From: Bacillus sp. V2I10
GTDB taxonomy: Bacteria > Bacillota > Bacilli > Bacillales > Bacillaceae
Length of the DNA stretch: 64,000 bases
Reading direction: 5' to 3'
Assembly: GCF_030817055.1 (NCBI RefSeq)
Contig: NZ_JAUSYV010000001.1
Coordinates: forward strand, 2,566,001 to 2,630,000
Shown here: positions 36,232 through 44,676 of the stretch, one piece after another
Layout: the number at the start of each line of letters is the position of its first letter
Position numbering within the stretch: the stretch's first letter is position 1
Program-made: the position numbers and the translations under genes
The notes under the pieces: generated by a model
What the model was told of the DNA's origin: nothing
The model's database searches: none
Seen by the model: only the letters and a program-made list of their open reading frames with translations

Positions 36232-36615
36232 TTAGGAGAAGTTGAAGGGTTATAGCCACGAGATTTTATCATACAGTGGCGGACATTCTAACAATGCTGC
36301 AGGATACATACTTATTATACTAAAAAACAGTCAACCAGAAAATTCTAAATGACTTTTATAATACGACGGGATGGCGTTTCTTTAGAGGACGCCTTTTAGA
36401 GTTCTGCTTGCAGAGCATCAAAAGAAAGTGTATTAATTTTGTATACCTCCTAACTTATCTATAATCATCATTTTTGACACGAAAAATCCACTCCTCAGTC
36501 ATCTGAAATTCCGCAATTTTTATCCTTGACATCACCTTCGAATAATCATATAGTTAATAAAGTTAATAGTTAAGTAGGTTAAATATTAATTTCATTAAGT
36601 GTACAGGAGGGGAAA
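36232..36615 (+). promoter_or_regulatory. Intergenic region with terminator and marR promoter
   Basis: A GGCGT...ACGCC hairpin followed by TTTT (36373-36397) may end the arabinan unit. A sigma-A promoter TTGACA (36526-36531), 17 bases, TATAGT (36549-36554) drives marR. Right behind it the repeats TTAATAAAGTTAATAGTTAA form a likely MarR operator. No gene is recognisable. Confidence 0.6.
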
Positions 36616-37041
36616 ATGGATACAAGACAGGAACTTACGTATGAATTTCTCTCTAATTACCGGAAGTTAAATAAAATGACCAGGACAAATTTGAATGAAT
36701 TGCTGGAAACTTATCTCCCGTTCAATGAATTTATGGTCCTTCGTCTGATTCGCGAGCAGAGCCGCCAAAATGTCAGCCAAATAGCTGAACGATTAAGTGT
36801 TTCAAGCAGCCATATCACTTCTGTAAGTGAAAAACTGATCAAAAAGGGCTATTTGAACCGGATGCGCGCTGAGGATGACAGAAGAGTGGTCTATTTGGAG
36901 ATGACTGAAACGGGAGAAAAAGTGACAACTGAAGTGGAATCGACCATTACAGAATACTTTCATCACAAACTGGAAAACGTAACCGATGAAGAAATCATTG
37001 TGTTTAATCAATTATTAACGAAATTAATAGATGAACAATAG
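36616..37041 (+). CDS. MarR-family transcriptional regulator
   Basis: A 141-residue winged-helix repressor; the recognition helix region is QIAERLSVSSSHITSVSEKL and the wing carries the family signature AEDDRRVVYLEMTETG. GGAGGGG precedes the ATG. It overlaps the start region of a drug-efflux MFS gene and almost certainly controls it: AT-rich TTAA repeats at its promoter suggest autoregulation. The inducing compound is unknown. Confidence 0.9.
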   Translation: MDTRQELTYEFLSNYRKLNKMTRTNLNELLETYLPFNEFMVLRLIREQSRQNVSQIAERLSVSSSHITSVSEKLIKKGYLNRMRAEDDRRVVYLEMTETGEKVTTEVESTITEYFHHKLENVTDEEIIVFNQLLTKLIDEQ

Positions 37042-37051
37042 AGGTGGAAAA

Positions 37052-38680
37052 ATGGAACATTTAAGTCATAAAGAAAAAATTACGATTATGATTGCGATTA
37101 TTGCCGCGATGTTTTTCGCTGCTGTCAATCAAACAATTGTCGGGAATGCTTTGCCGAAGATTATTTCAGATCTTGGAGGACTGGACTATTACAGCTGGGT
37201 ATTTACGATTTACATGCTGACAAGTGCGATCACAACGATCCTTGTCGGTAAGCTGTCAGATATTTATGGAAGAAAGCCGTTTATCATTATTGGTATCATT
37301 ATTTTTTCAATCGGTGCATTTTTAGCCGGAACATCAACGGACATCTTTCAGCTGATTATCTACCGCGGAATTCAGGGATTTGGTGCAGGGATGATTATGT
37401 CTACAGCTTTTACTGCTGTAGGAGATCTTTTCGCGCCGCGTGAACGGGGAAAATGGCAGGGTGCCATGAGTGCAGTCTTCGGGATTTCAAGTGTGTTTGG
37501 TCCAACACTTGGCGGCTATATCGTTGATAACCTTGAGTGGAAATGGGTCTTCTGGGTGTTCTTGCCGCTTGGTATAGTAGCTCTCGTTCTAATTTGGAAG
37601 CTTTTCCCTTCAACTGTTAAAAAAGCAGGTGAGAAAGTCGACTATCTTGGATCCGTCTTTTTATCATCAGCGATCACAACGGCATTACTGGCTTTTTCAT
37701 GGGCAGGAACAAAATATGACTGGGATTCTGTTCAGATATTATCTTTATTTGGAGCTTTAGCGCTGTCTCTGATCATTTTTATCTTTGTTGAAAGAAAAGC
37801 GGTGAGTCCGATCTTGCCATTGGACTTATTTAAAAACAGCATTTTTACGATTTCAAATATTATCGGTTTTGTCATCGGAGTTTCCATGTTCGGAGGCGTC
37901 ATGTACGTGCCTTACTTTATTCAGGGAGTACTTGGCTATTCAGCTACACATTCCAGCTTTCTGACGATGTCGATGACTCTTGGATTAGTTTTTGCCAGTG
38001 CTCTTGGCGGCCAGATTATTTCGAAAACAGGAAAATATAAGCTGCAGGCCATCATCGGTCTTTTTATTTCTGCAATAGGTCTTTACTTGCTTTCTACAAT
38101 GACTGTAGAAACGTCTCAATACCTATTGGTGTTTTATTTAACTTTAGTAGGATTCGGTATAGGAATTGGCATGACGGTCTTTACCTTAACAGTACAAAAT
38201 GCGGTAGATCAAAAGCTGCTTGGTGTCGCAACTGCTTCGTCACAGCTTTTCAGATCTGTAGGCGGAACGGTTGGGGTTGCCATCATGGGAACCTTGCTCA
38301 ACTCACGGATGCAGGATAAAATGGCGTCCATGAGTCAAACGGGAGACACCAATCAAATGGCCGCATCACCGGAACTTGCCGGCAAATTGGAATCCCTTCA
38401 AAATCCTCAGCTACTGCTTGACCATGAAAAACTTGAGGGCCTTAAAAATACATTGCCGCAAGAGGCGATTCCTTTCTTTGATAATGTTATTCTCAAGCTT
38501 CAGGATTCTTTGAGCTATGCATTATCTGGTGTTTTCATCTTTGTAACCATTACGATGGCCGTCGCAATTCTCTTAACATTCTTTATTAAAGAAGTTCCGC
38601 TTAGAAGTGCGAAGGATCAGCCATCTGTAAAAAAAGAAAATATCATTAAAACAGGAAAATTACAGAGCAACGAAAATTAA
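37052..38680 (+). CDS. DHA2-family multidrug MFS transporter (EmrB/QacA type)
   Basis: A 542-residue protein with about 14 membrane segments and motif A-like GKLSDIYGRKPFIIIG, the RGIQGFGAGMIMSTAFTAVGD motif and the AVFGISSVFGPTLGG antiporter motif C. It should export toxic compounds in exchange for protons. The ATG at 37052 follows AGAGGTGG and starts 10 bases after the marR stop; an ATG at 37031 overlaps marR. A large loop near residues 420-470 precedes the last segments, as usual in DHA2 proteins. Confidence 0.9.
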   Translation: MEHLSHKEKITIMIAIIAAMFFAAVNQTIVGNALPKIISDLGGLDYYSWVFTIYMLTSAITTILVGKLSDIYGRKPFIIIGIIIFSIGAFLAGTSTDIFQLIIYRGIQGFGAGMIMSTAFTAVGDLFAPRERGKWQGAMSAVFGISSVFGPTLGGYIVDNLEWKWVFWVFLPLGIVALVLIWKLFPSTVKKAGEKVDYLGSVFLSSAITTALLAFSWAGTKYDWDSVQILSLFGALALSLIIFIFVERKAVSPILPLDLFKNSIFTISNIIGFVIGVSMFGGVMYVPYFIQGVLGYSATHSSFLTMSMTLGLVFASALGGQIISKTGKYKLQAIIGLFISAIGLYLLSTMTVETSQYLLVFYLTLVGFGIGIGMTVFTLTVQNAVDQKLLGVATASSQLFRSVGGTVGVAIMGTLLNSRMQDKMASMSQTGDTNQMAASPELAGKLESLQNPQLLLDHEKLEGLKNTLPQEAIPFFDNVILKLQDSLSYALSGVFIFVTITMAVAILLTFFIKEVPLRSAKDQPSVKKENIIKTGKLQSNEN

Positions 38681-38684
38681 TGGT

Positions 38685-38717
38685 AAACCAAGGTGCATTT
38701 CGTGCCTTGGTTTTTTT
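38685..38717 (+). terminator. Intrinsic terminator after the MFS gene
   Basis: AACCAAGG and CCTTGGTT pair, followed by TTTTTTT. Confidence 0.85.
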
Positions 38718-38795
38718 GATTATAAAATGAAATTTTTTCCAAAAAAAGCTATAATTGAAAGGGGAGAATTCATATATAGGAAAGGGATGAGCTTT

Positions 38796-39317
38796 ATGAC
38801 AAATGCTATTCAGCTGTACGATTATCACAAGTGGTCTAATACCAGAGTGTTTAGCCGATTGAAGGAACTGCCGAAGGAATTGTATACAAACGAAATAGAA
38901 AGTGTATTTCCGTCTCTGTCCCATGTCATGGTTCACATTTATCTTACGGATGCCCTTTGGCTGAAAGTGATCAAGCAGGATTCTTTTGAAAGTATAATGG
39001 CTTATCTTGCAGAGGCTCAAAAAGAAACAGAGAATAGGAGTATGGAAGAATTAGAGAATATGTTTGCAAAACTTGCGAATGAATACGAATTATTTTTAAA
39101 AGACAATAAAGATACAGAAAGAGCATTCACAATTGAACACCCTAAGTATGGAAAATTAGAGACAAATGTTTTTGAATTGATCCAGCATGTAGCAAACCAC
39201 GGAACCTATCACCGCGGAAACATCACAGCAATGCTTAGGCAGCAGGGTGTGCCAGGTGTATCTTTGGATTATGTGTTTTATCTTTATGAAAAGAAAAAGG
39301 ACAGCAGCATTGAATAA
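38796..39317 (+). CDS. DinB family protein
   Basis: A 173-residue four-helix-bundle protein of the DinB/YfiT superfamily, which includes metal-dependent thiol transferases. Metal-ligand His candidates are in SHVMVHIYLTDALW and in the C-terminal HVANHGTYHRGNITAML motif. The frame extends to 38727, but a TATAAT box at about 38750 lies inside that extension; starts at 38787 or, with AAGGG at better distance, 38796 are preferred. The substrate is unknown. Confidence 0.85.
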   Translation: MTNAIQLYDYHKWSNTRVFSRLKELPKELYTNEIESVFPSLSHVMVHIYLTDALWLKVIKQDSFESIMAYLAEAQKETENRSMEELENMFAKLANEYELFLKDNKDTERAFTIEHPKYGKLETNVFELIQHVANHGTYHRGNITAMLRQQGVPGVSLDYVFYLYEKKKDSSIE

Positions 39318-39492
39318 ATACGGACATTGGCTGCTCGTTATTTTGGTAGGGTTCAGCTTTATTCCCGGCATTTATTATTTCGAATTTACTTTGCCCTATG
39401 TTATGGCAATCATCTTTGGAGTCATTGGATTTATTGCAGTCCTTTACATGTCAATCTCAATCCGGATAAATCAAAAGAATAAAACCTCTTAG
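39310..39492 (+). CDS. Small two-segment membrane protein
   Basis: A 60-residue protein starting at TTG (39310), overlapping the DinB stop by 8 bases, with AAAGG 9 bases upstream. Two hydrophobic segments (WLLVILVGFSFIPGIYYF and YVMAIIFGVIGFIAVLYM) are followed by a basic tail. No family is recognised. Translational coupling to the DinB gene suggests real expression. Confidence 0.6.
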   Translation: MNKYGHWLLVILVGFSFIPGIYYFEFTLPYVMAIIFGVIGFIAVLYMSISIRINQKNKTS

Positions 39493-39600
39493 TGGACATA
39501 CATATAGAAATGAACATTCTATGACGTCTGCACAGCAAAAGTAGTTTTTAGGCCCTTCATATCTTATAATAAAAGAAAAAAGTGTACTGGAGGTTCACCT

Positions 39601-39894
39601 ATGCTTCAAACACCAATTGGCCGCTTTAGGCTCATGGGATTCATCGAAGGAGCGTCTTTGCTGATTCTTCTTTTTATTGCCATGCCTTTAAAACATATGG
39701 CAGGAATCCCTATGGCCGTAACAATTGTGGGATCACTTCATGGCTTTTTCTTTATCACGTATTTGCTGATCATTGCCTATACTACGTATAAAATCAGATG
39801 GTCATTCGCCTGGGTATTCAGTGCAGTCGCTGTAGCGTTTATTCCATTTGGCAACATGATTCTGGATGCGAGACTAAAAAAAGCAAATTTATAA
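39601..39894 (+). CDS. DUF3817 membrane protein (YdzA-like)
   Basis: A 97-residue membrane protein with three hydrophobic segments and the family pattern GRFRLMGFIEGASLLILLFI, PLKHMAG, HGFFFITYLL. AGGAGG-like CTGGAGG precedes the ATG. DUF3817 proteins are widespread small membrane proteins of unknown role. A promoter-like TATAAT at about 39565 precedes it. Confidence 0.85.
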   Translation: MLQTPIGRFRLMGFIEGASLLILLFIAMPLKHMAGIPMAVTIVGSLHGFFFITYLLIIAYTTYKIRWSFAWVFSAVAVAFIPFGNMILDARLKKANL

Positions 39895-39911
39895 GAAAAA
39901 GAAATGTACAA

Positions 39912-39940
39912 ATGACCTTTGCGAAAAGGTTATTTTTTTA
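39912..39940 (+). terminator. Intrinsic terminator after the DUF3817 gene
   Basis: ATGACCTTT, loop GCGA, AAAGGTTAT, then a run of T. Confidence 0.75.
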
Positions 39941-40110
39941 TGCTTTTTCAAGTTTCATCCTGCTCCCCTTTTTATCTGCAGTGATATCATTACACCTGGT
40001 TGGGGGGAGGATGGGAGTTGCTTCAAAAATGACTGGATAAGCGCCAAAAAGAGCAGGATATTGAAAGTGGATATGCATCATCCTGCTCCTGTATTCGCAG
40101 ATAAGCAATG

Positions 40111-40137
40111 AAAAAAAGCATCCGATTATTCGGATGC
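40111..40137 (-). terminator. Terminator of the 40126-40338 gene, overlapping its stop
   Basis: GCATCCG and CGGATGC form a perfect stem; on the minus strand it is followed by seven T. The hairpin includes the last four codons of the gene. Confidence 0.85.
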
Positions 40138-40338
40138 ATACTTAACAATCCCATGTAAATAAACGGAATATTCGCGCTGCACAACTTCTCTTAATTTGAT
40201 TTTTCCTTCTCTTTCTAATTCTGATACAAATTGATCAATCTGCCGTGCCTCTTCCTTCGTAGTCTTTTGAACCTCAATGGAAAACAAATTACCACGGCTG
40301 GCGTGATGCATTTTTTTAAATAATTTATCCTTATTCAT
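40126..40338 (-). CDS. Small hypothetical protein
   Basis: A 70-residue basic, highly charged protein beginning MNKDKLFKKMHHASRGNLFS and rich in Lys and Glu helices. AAAGGGGA is 7 bases upstream of the ATG, and an intrinsic terminator overlaps its stop, so it is a complete single-gene unit. No family is recognised; no membrane segment or signal. Confidence 0.7.
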   Translation of the reverse strand: MNKDKLFKKMHHASRGNLFSIEVQKTTKEEARQIDQFVSELEREGKIKLREVVQREYSVYLHGIVKYASE

Positions 40339-40525
40339 TGGGTCATCCCCTTTATCCTATTCATTTTCGACATAAATGGAGAAATTCCTCTAATTACTAA
40401 TTATATTAATAATAGAAAATTTTTAATAAAATCGTATGTTGCTACTAAAGTAACTATCATTGATAGGTCTATAGACCATTTATCCAGCTCTATCTTTTGC
40501 ACCATGTCTATCATTTCTTAAAAGA

Positions 40526-40549
40526 GTAAACTAGAATTGCCTAGTTTAC
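40526..40549 (+). promoter_or_regulatory. Inverted repeat in the leader of the hydrolase gene
   Basis: GTAAACTAG, a 6-base loop, CTAGTTTAC: a perfect 9-bp inverted repeat 30 bases before the start, either an operator or a 5' mRNA stem-loop. The 240 bases before the gene hold no other recognisable feature. Confidence 0.5.
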
Positions 40550-40578
40550 AGAAAATTCTAATAAAGGAAGTGTTTTTT

Positions 40579-42108
40579 TTGAAAAAAGAAATGATAGCGT
40601 TTACTTTATCGGCGGCTATGCTTGCATCAGTGCTGCCGATCCCTCACCATGCTGTAAATGCAGAAACCTCCCAGCTGCAGAGTCTGCCTATACCAGGAGC
40701 ACAGAATGTAGTTGAAACTTATTTTGATGGAGTGAACGGAAATTACTTAACAACGAAAAATCCTCTTCAATTCCAAAATGCCACTGTGTTTGGAAACATT
40801 GGTCTTGCTCCTGTCAATTGGGGAAATGCAAATGAAGGGACAGGCTGGTTTAAGATGAATAAACCCGCAGCCATCAGTGGAACTCAGGTGAACGGAGCTT
40901 TTGAAGACGCTCAGTTTGTAATACGTGTCCCTGATAAGTGGAATGGGAAACTTGTGGTGGCTGGTATTCCTGCTACTCGAAATGAAACGTCAACAGACTT
41001 ACTGTTCAGTGATTTTGTACTTGAAAAAGGGTATGCGTTTGCAGCTATTGACAAGGGAACACAAGGAGAGATGGATCCTAGTGACCCATTTGCAAAAGCG
41101 AAGAACGCTCTGGCTGCCGAAGGTGATAGCGTCGCAGAGTGGAATAAGCGCTTCAGACAGATCACGAAAGCCGCTCAATCGTATTTAGCGGAACATTATC
41201 AAGAGCAGCTGATTTCTTCAAAAGATAAATCAAATCCAGCACATCATTTGGTGAGAAAGAATCACAGTGTTCCTACTTATGCAATGGGGATCTCAAATGG
41301 GGGATATGTCGTCAGGTTTGCTCTGGAGCATGACGGCCGCCAGAAAAAAGAAAACCGCTTGTTTGATGGAGGTGTAGATTGGGAAGGTGTTCTTTGGACG
41401 GAAAAGCAGCCAAACTTAATTTCTTCTCTCACAGCAGTTGTTAATCATGCTGAGGCTGCGCTCTACGGCACTGGAAAAGAAAAAGAAATAGCTATGAAAG
41501 AAATGTATAAAGCGGGCATCCCAAAAGGATCGGAAAAATTGTGGTCATACCATGATCAGGTTTATTGGTTTATTACAGCGAACATCTATCGTGACCATTT
41601 TGATCCAAATGCACCGGACAGCATTCCGTGGAGAAACTACTTAAACTTTATAAATGGAGTCAGAGACAGAAGCTACGATTATATTTTTGAAGATTACAAG
41701 TATCAAAGCCGTCCGAAAAGTGTTAAAGAGAACATAAAAGAAATTGCTAATACGGGTGACATAGATGTTCCGCTTATCAGTTTTACAGGAACATTGGATG
41801 CATTGATTTTCCCTGATATTCATGCCAGGGGCTATGAAAAACTTGTGAAAAAAGCTGGCAGGGAAAAGCTTCACCGCATGTATTCGATTGAAAATGGGAA
41901 TCATGTTGACAGTCTAGTATGGAATTCTGCTACGGACTCAGACAAAAAACTGCAGCCGCTGCTCCCTTATGCCCATCAGTCTTTTGATTTATTGGTAGAT
42001 TGGGTAGAGAATGGGGAGAAGGCACCTCGAAGCAAGACAATTCCTGTCCCTGATGATACAACGAAGGTCATCGACCTTAAAACTGGAGAAGAGGTTGAGC
42101 CAAGGTAA
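40579..42108 (+). CDS. Secreted alpha/beta hydrolase
   Basis: A 509-residue exported hydrolase. A signal peptide (KKEMIAFTLSAAMLASVLPI, cleavage near VNAETS) precedes the mature enzyme. The nucleophile elbow reads GISNGG, the acid is probably Asp in FTGTLDALIFP, and the His in ENGNHVDSL completes the triad. It resembles extracellular esterases of the 3-hydroxybutyrate-oligomer hydrolase/tannase-like groups, but the substrate cannot be assigned. TTG at 40579 with AAAGGAAG at 8 bases is the best start. A terminator follows. Confidence 0.75.
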   Translation: MKKEMIAFTLSAAMLASVLPIPHHAVNAETSQLQSLPIPGAQNVVETYFDGVNGNYLTTKNPLQFQNATVFGNIGLAPVNWGNANEGTGWFKMNKPAAISGTQVNGAFEDAQFVIRVPDKWNGKLVVAGIPATRNETSTDLLFSDFVLEKGYAFAAIDKGTQGEMDPSDPFAKAKNALAAEGDSVAEWNKRFRQITKAAQSYLAEHYQEQLISSKDKSNPAHHLVRKNHSVPTYAMGISNGGYVVRFALEHDGRQKKENRLFDGGVDWEGVLWTEKQPNLISSLTAVVNHAEAALYGTGKEKEIAMKEMYKAGIPKGSEKLWSYHDQVYWFITANIYRDHFDPNAPDSIPWRNYLNFINGVRDRSYDYIFEDYKYQSRPKSVKENIKEIANTGDIDVPLISFTGTLDALIFPDIHARGYEKLVKKAGREKLHRMYSIENGNHVDSLVWNSATDSDKKLQPLLPYAHQSFDLLVDWVENGEKAPRSKTIPVPDDTTKVIDLKTGEEVEPR

Positions 42109-42161
42109 GAAATGATTCTGAACCAGTAACTTAGGTATACATGGAGATTAAATTTATAGGT

Positions 42162-42202
42162 AACAAATCCTGTATTAAACTTTTAATATGGGATTTTTGT
42201 TT
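42162..42202 (+). terminator. Intrinsic terminator after the hydrolase gene
   Basis: AAATCC-TATTA pairs with TAATA-GGATTT in an AT-rich hairpin followed by TTTGTTTT. Confidence 0.65.
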
Positions 42203-42329
42203 TGACTTTATCTTTACCTTATTAAAACCCTTTGGCCTTACTAATCCCCCATAGGTAAAAAGAAAAATCCCACTGAGTGAAGTGTCACTTTATCGTAAAG
42301 CTTCTTGCTGGCTTCTTTCCCATTAGAAG

Positions 42330-42355
42330 AGGAGAGGGAGCAATATCCCTCTCCT
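42330..42355. terminator. Strong hairpin downstream of the AtoE-like gene
   Basis: AGGAGAGGGA and TCCCTCTCCT form a perfect 10-bp stem with a 6-base loop. T runs are weak on both strands; it probably ends the minus-strand transcript. Confidence 0.55.
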
Positions 42356-42413
42356 GTACCTTCATGAGTAACAGCATTTCATATCATTTACAGCAATCAA
42401 ATCCCATTTAATT

Positions 42414-43739
42414 CTACAAAAATAGAAACACGGCAGAAATAAACACTCCTGTAATTAACATGATAACAAGACCATAGCCCATGATGTCTTTTGCTTTTAA
42501 CCCTGCGATTGCCAGAGCAGGAAGGGCATAGAACGGCTGGATCATATTCGTCCAGGCATCTCCCCATGCTACCGCCATTGCCGTTTTCGGTAAAGAAACA
42601 TCCAAATTCTGAGCGGCTTCCAGCATGACTGGAGCTTGAACAGCCCATTGTCCGCCGCCTGATGGTACGAAGAAGTTAACTAATCCTGCACTCCATAAGG
42701 TGAATAAGTGAAATGTGTGTTCATTTGATATCGCTATGAACGCATTAGATAATACTCCAGCTAAGCCTGATGCAGAGACAATCCCCATTAACCCAGCGTA
42801 AAATGGAAATTGAATAATAATGCCGCTTGCACTTTTCACTGAGTCTGTTACCGCTTTCAAAAATTGTCTTGGTGTTTTATGCAAGATGATGCCGATGAAG
42901 AGAAATAAAAAATTCACGATATCAAGGTTAAGAGCAAAACCATTTTTGACAAAGTAATAGACTAAAAAGGCGATACCCAACAATCCAATAAGTAATGAAA
43001 GGATTTGGCTAGTTTCTAATCGATCAGCTGGCGTCAGAACAGCTTGTTCCTCACTGGCTGCTTCGAAAAATTCTTTGTTCTCTAACAAAGCTGGATCAAT
43101 GACAAACGCTTTATCTTTTGGCGGCACCATCAATCTGTTAATAATCGGCACTAAAATAAAAAGGCCCGCCAGAATAACTAAATTAAAAACAGAAAAAATC
43201 GTTTCGCTTGTAGGAACAACTCCAATGAGGTGTTCAGTAAAATGTCCAGGAGTTGCAATGGTCAAGGCGACAGATCCAGAAAGCCCGCCGCTCCAAATGA
43301 TAAAGCCGCTATAAGCACTTGCTATCAATAAACGATAGTCGACACCCTCTACTTTTGCAGCAATCTCTTTTGCAAACAAAGCTCCGATGATTAATCCGAA
43401 TCCCCAATTTATCCAGCACGCTGCAAGCGCTACAACCGTAACTAGGATAATGGCTTGTCCCGGAGTTTTTGGCAATTTGGCTAAGTTTCCTAATAGTTTT
43501 TTAAAAAAGGGACTGCTTGCCATTACATGACCTGTTACGATAATTAACACCATTTGCATCGAAAAAGCTAATAAACTCCAAAACCCGCCACCCCAATATT
43601 CAATAATTTGAACAGGTGTACTATTCGTAAAGATAAGTGCAAGGCCACAAACAAAAAAGGTAAGCAAAATAACTAATAAAAAAGGATCAGGCATATACCT
43701 TTGCATCAATCTGTTCGAAAAAGAGATCAGGATTTTCAT
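42414..43739 (-). CDS. Short-chain fatty acid transporter (AtoE family)
   Basis: A 441-residue integral membrane protein with about 11-12 hydrophobic segments. The N-terminal MQRYMPDPFLLVILLTFFV, WGGGFWSLLAFSMQMVLI, ACWINWGFGLIIGALFAKEI and the C-terminal FFVPSGGGQWAVQAPVMLEA motifs are characteristic of the AtoE/TIGR00366 short-chain fatty acid carriers. AGGGGG precedes the ATG. No atoDAB genes are nearby, so it stands alone; acetoacetate or butyrate uptake is the family-based guess. Confidence 0.88.
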   Translation of the reverse strand: MKILISFSNRLMQRYMPDPFLLVILLTFFVCGLALIFTNSTPVQIIEYWGGGFWSLLAFSMQMVLIIVTGHVMASSPFFKKLLGNLAKLPKTPGQAIILVTVVALAACWINWGFGLIIGALFAKEIAAKVEGVDYRLLIASAYSGFIIWSGGLSGSVALTIATPGHFTEHLIGVVPTSETIFSVFNLVILAGLFILVPIINRLMVPPKDKAFVIDPALLENKEFFEAASEEQAVLTPADRLETSQILSLLIGLLGIAFLVYYFVKNGFALNLDIVNFLFLFIGIILHKTPRQFLKAVTDSVKSASGIIIQFPFYAGLMGIVSASGLAGVLSNAFIAISNEHTFHLFTLWSAGLVNFFVPSGGGQWAVQAPVMLEAAQNLDVSLPKTAMAVAWGDAWTNMIQPFYALPALAIAGLKAKDIMGYGLVIMLITGVFISAVFLFL

Positions 43740-44106
43740 GTTATTTCCCCCTATTGTATTGATGAACTGTAATCTTTAAAACCTCATCTTGTATTTTATA
43801 AGAATTATTCCATTTTTCTTATATTTTTAGATTATTTCGATTAAATTTTACATTTTCCTGCATTTTTAAGTTTTTTTAGGGGATAGAATGAAGTCTAAGA
43901 GGGTTTCAACACTAAAGGGATCGAATAGAATTGAGTTTTGTCCGAAGGAAACAAAAAAAATAAATTACAATCTTAATAGGCAGTTTTTTTATCACAAATG
44001 GAGGGTTTAAAGAAGGAGTTTTATGATGATCGGTTGAACATAACCATATTCAGGTTATTCATAGTGGCAGATATTGCTTCTAATAAACAATCTTGGAGTG
44101 GTTATT
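43740..44106. other. Intergenic region, divergent promoters only
   Basis: 367 bases between the AtoE-like and GNAT genes. No gene, strong hairpin or operator was recognised. Confidence 0.4.
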
Positions 44107-44598
44107 TTGGAAATAGTTTTAGAAAAGGCAATAGACTCTGATGCAGATTCTATTTTTGATATGCAAGTAAAGTCATTTACGCCATTATTGGAGAAATATA
44201 AAGACTACGATACTAGTCCTGCAAATGAAACCATAAATCGAGTTATTACTAGAATAAATAATCCTTCAGGTGAATTTTATAAAATCCTGGTTGATAACAT
44301 TCTTGTGGGGGCAATATGTATATGCTGGAAAGTGGAAACATCACAATTTTGGATAAGTCCAATGTTTATTCTGCCTGATTTTCAAGGTAAGGGGATCGCT
44401 CAGAGAGCAATAAAAATGGTTGAAAAGATGTTCCCTCAAGCTGCCAGTTGGGAATTAGCCACAATATTGGAGGAAGAACGCAATTGTTATCTCTATGAAA
44501 AAATGGGTTACTCCGTGACTGGTATAAGAAAAAAGATGAATGATCAAACAACGCTTGTATTATACCTGAAAATAACGGGCCATTTGAATCAGATATAA
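44107..44598 (+). CDS. GNAT-family N-acetyltransferase
   Basis: A 163-residue acetyl-CoA-dependent acetyltransferase. The acetyl-CoA-binding motif A appears as MFILPDFQGKGIAQRAIKMV, and motif B as NCYLYEKMGYSVTG. TTG at 44107 is preceded by GGAG at 8 bases; the frame is open back to 44074 without a ribosome site. The acceptor is unknown. Confidence 0.85.
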   Translation: MEIVLEKAIDSDADSIFDMQVKSFTPLLEKYKDYDTSPANETINRVITRINNPSGEFYKILVDNILVGAICICWKVETSQFWISPMFILPDFQGKGIAQRAIKMVEKMFPQAASWELATILEEERNCYLYEKMGYSVTGIRKKMNDQTTLVLYLKITGHLNQI

Positions 44599-44651
44599 AA
44601 AAGATTATGCTTTCCTTTCAAAATAAAATTTGACGAAAATCATGAACTTTT

Positions 44652-44673
44652 GGGAGCCGGATCACCGGCTCCC
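44652..44673. terminator. Terminator hairpin between convergent genes
   Basis: GGGAGCCGG, loop ATCA, CCGGCTCCC: a 9-bp perfect stem followed by TTCTTATTT on the plus strand. Confidence 0.7.
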
Positions 44674-44676
44674 TTC

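Noticed and set aside
39798..40040. Open frame overlapping the DUF3817 gene
   Set aside because: It runs out of frame through the DUF3817 gene and then through a terminator; a shadow frame.
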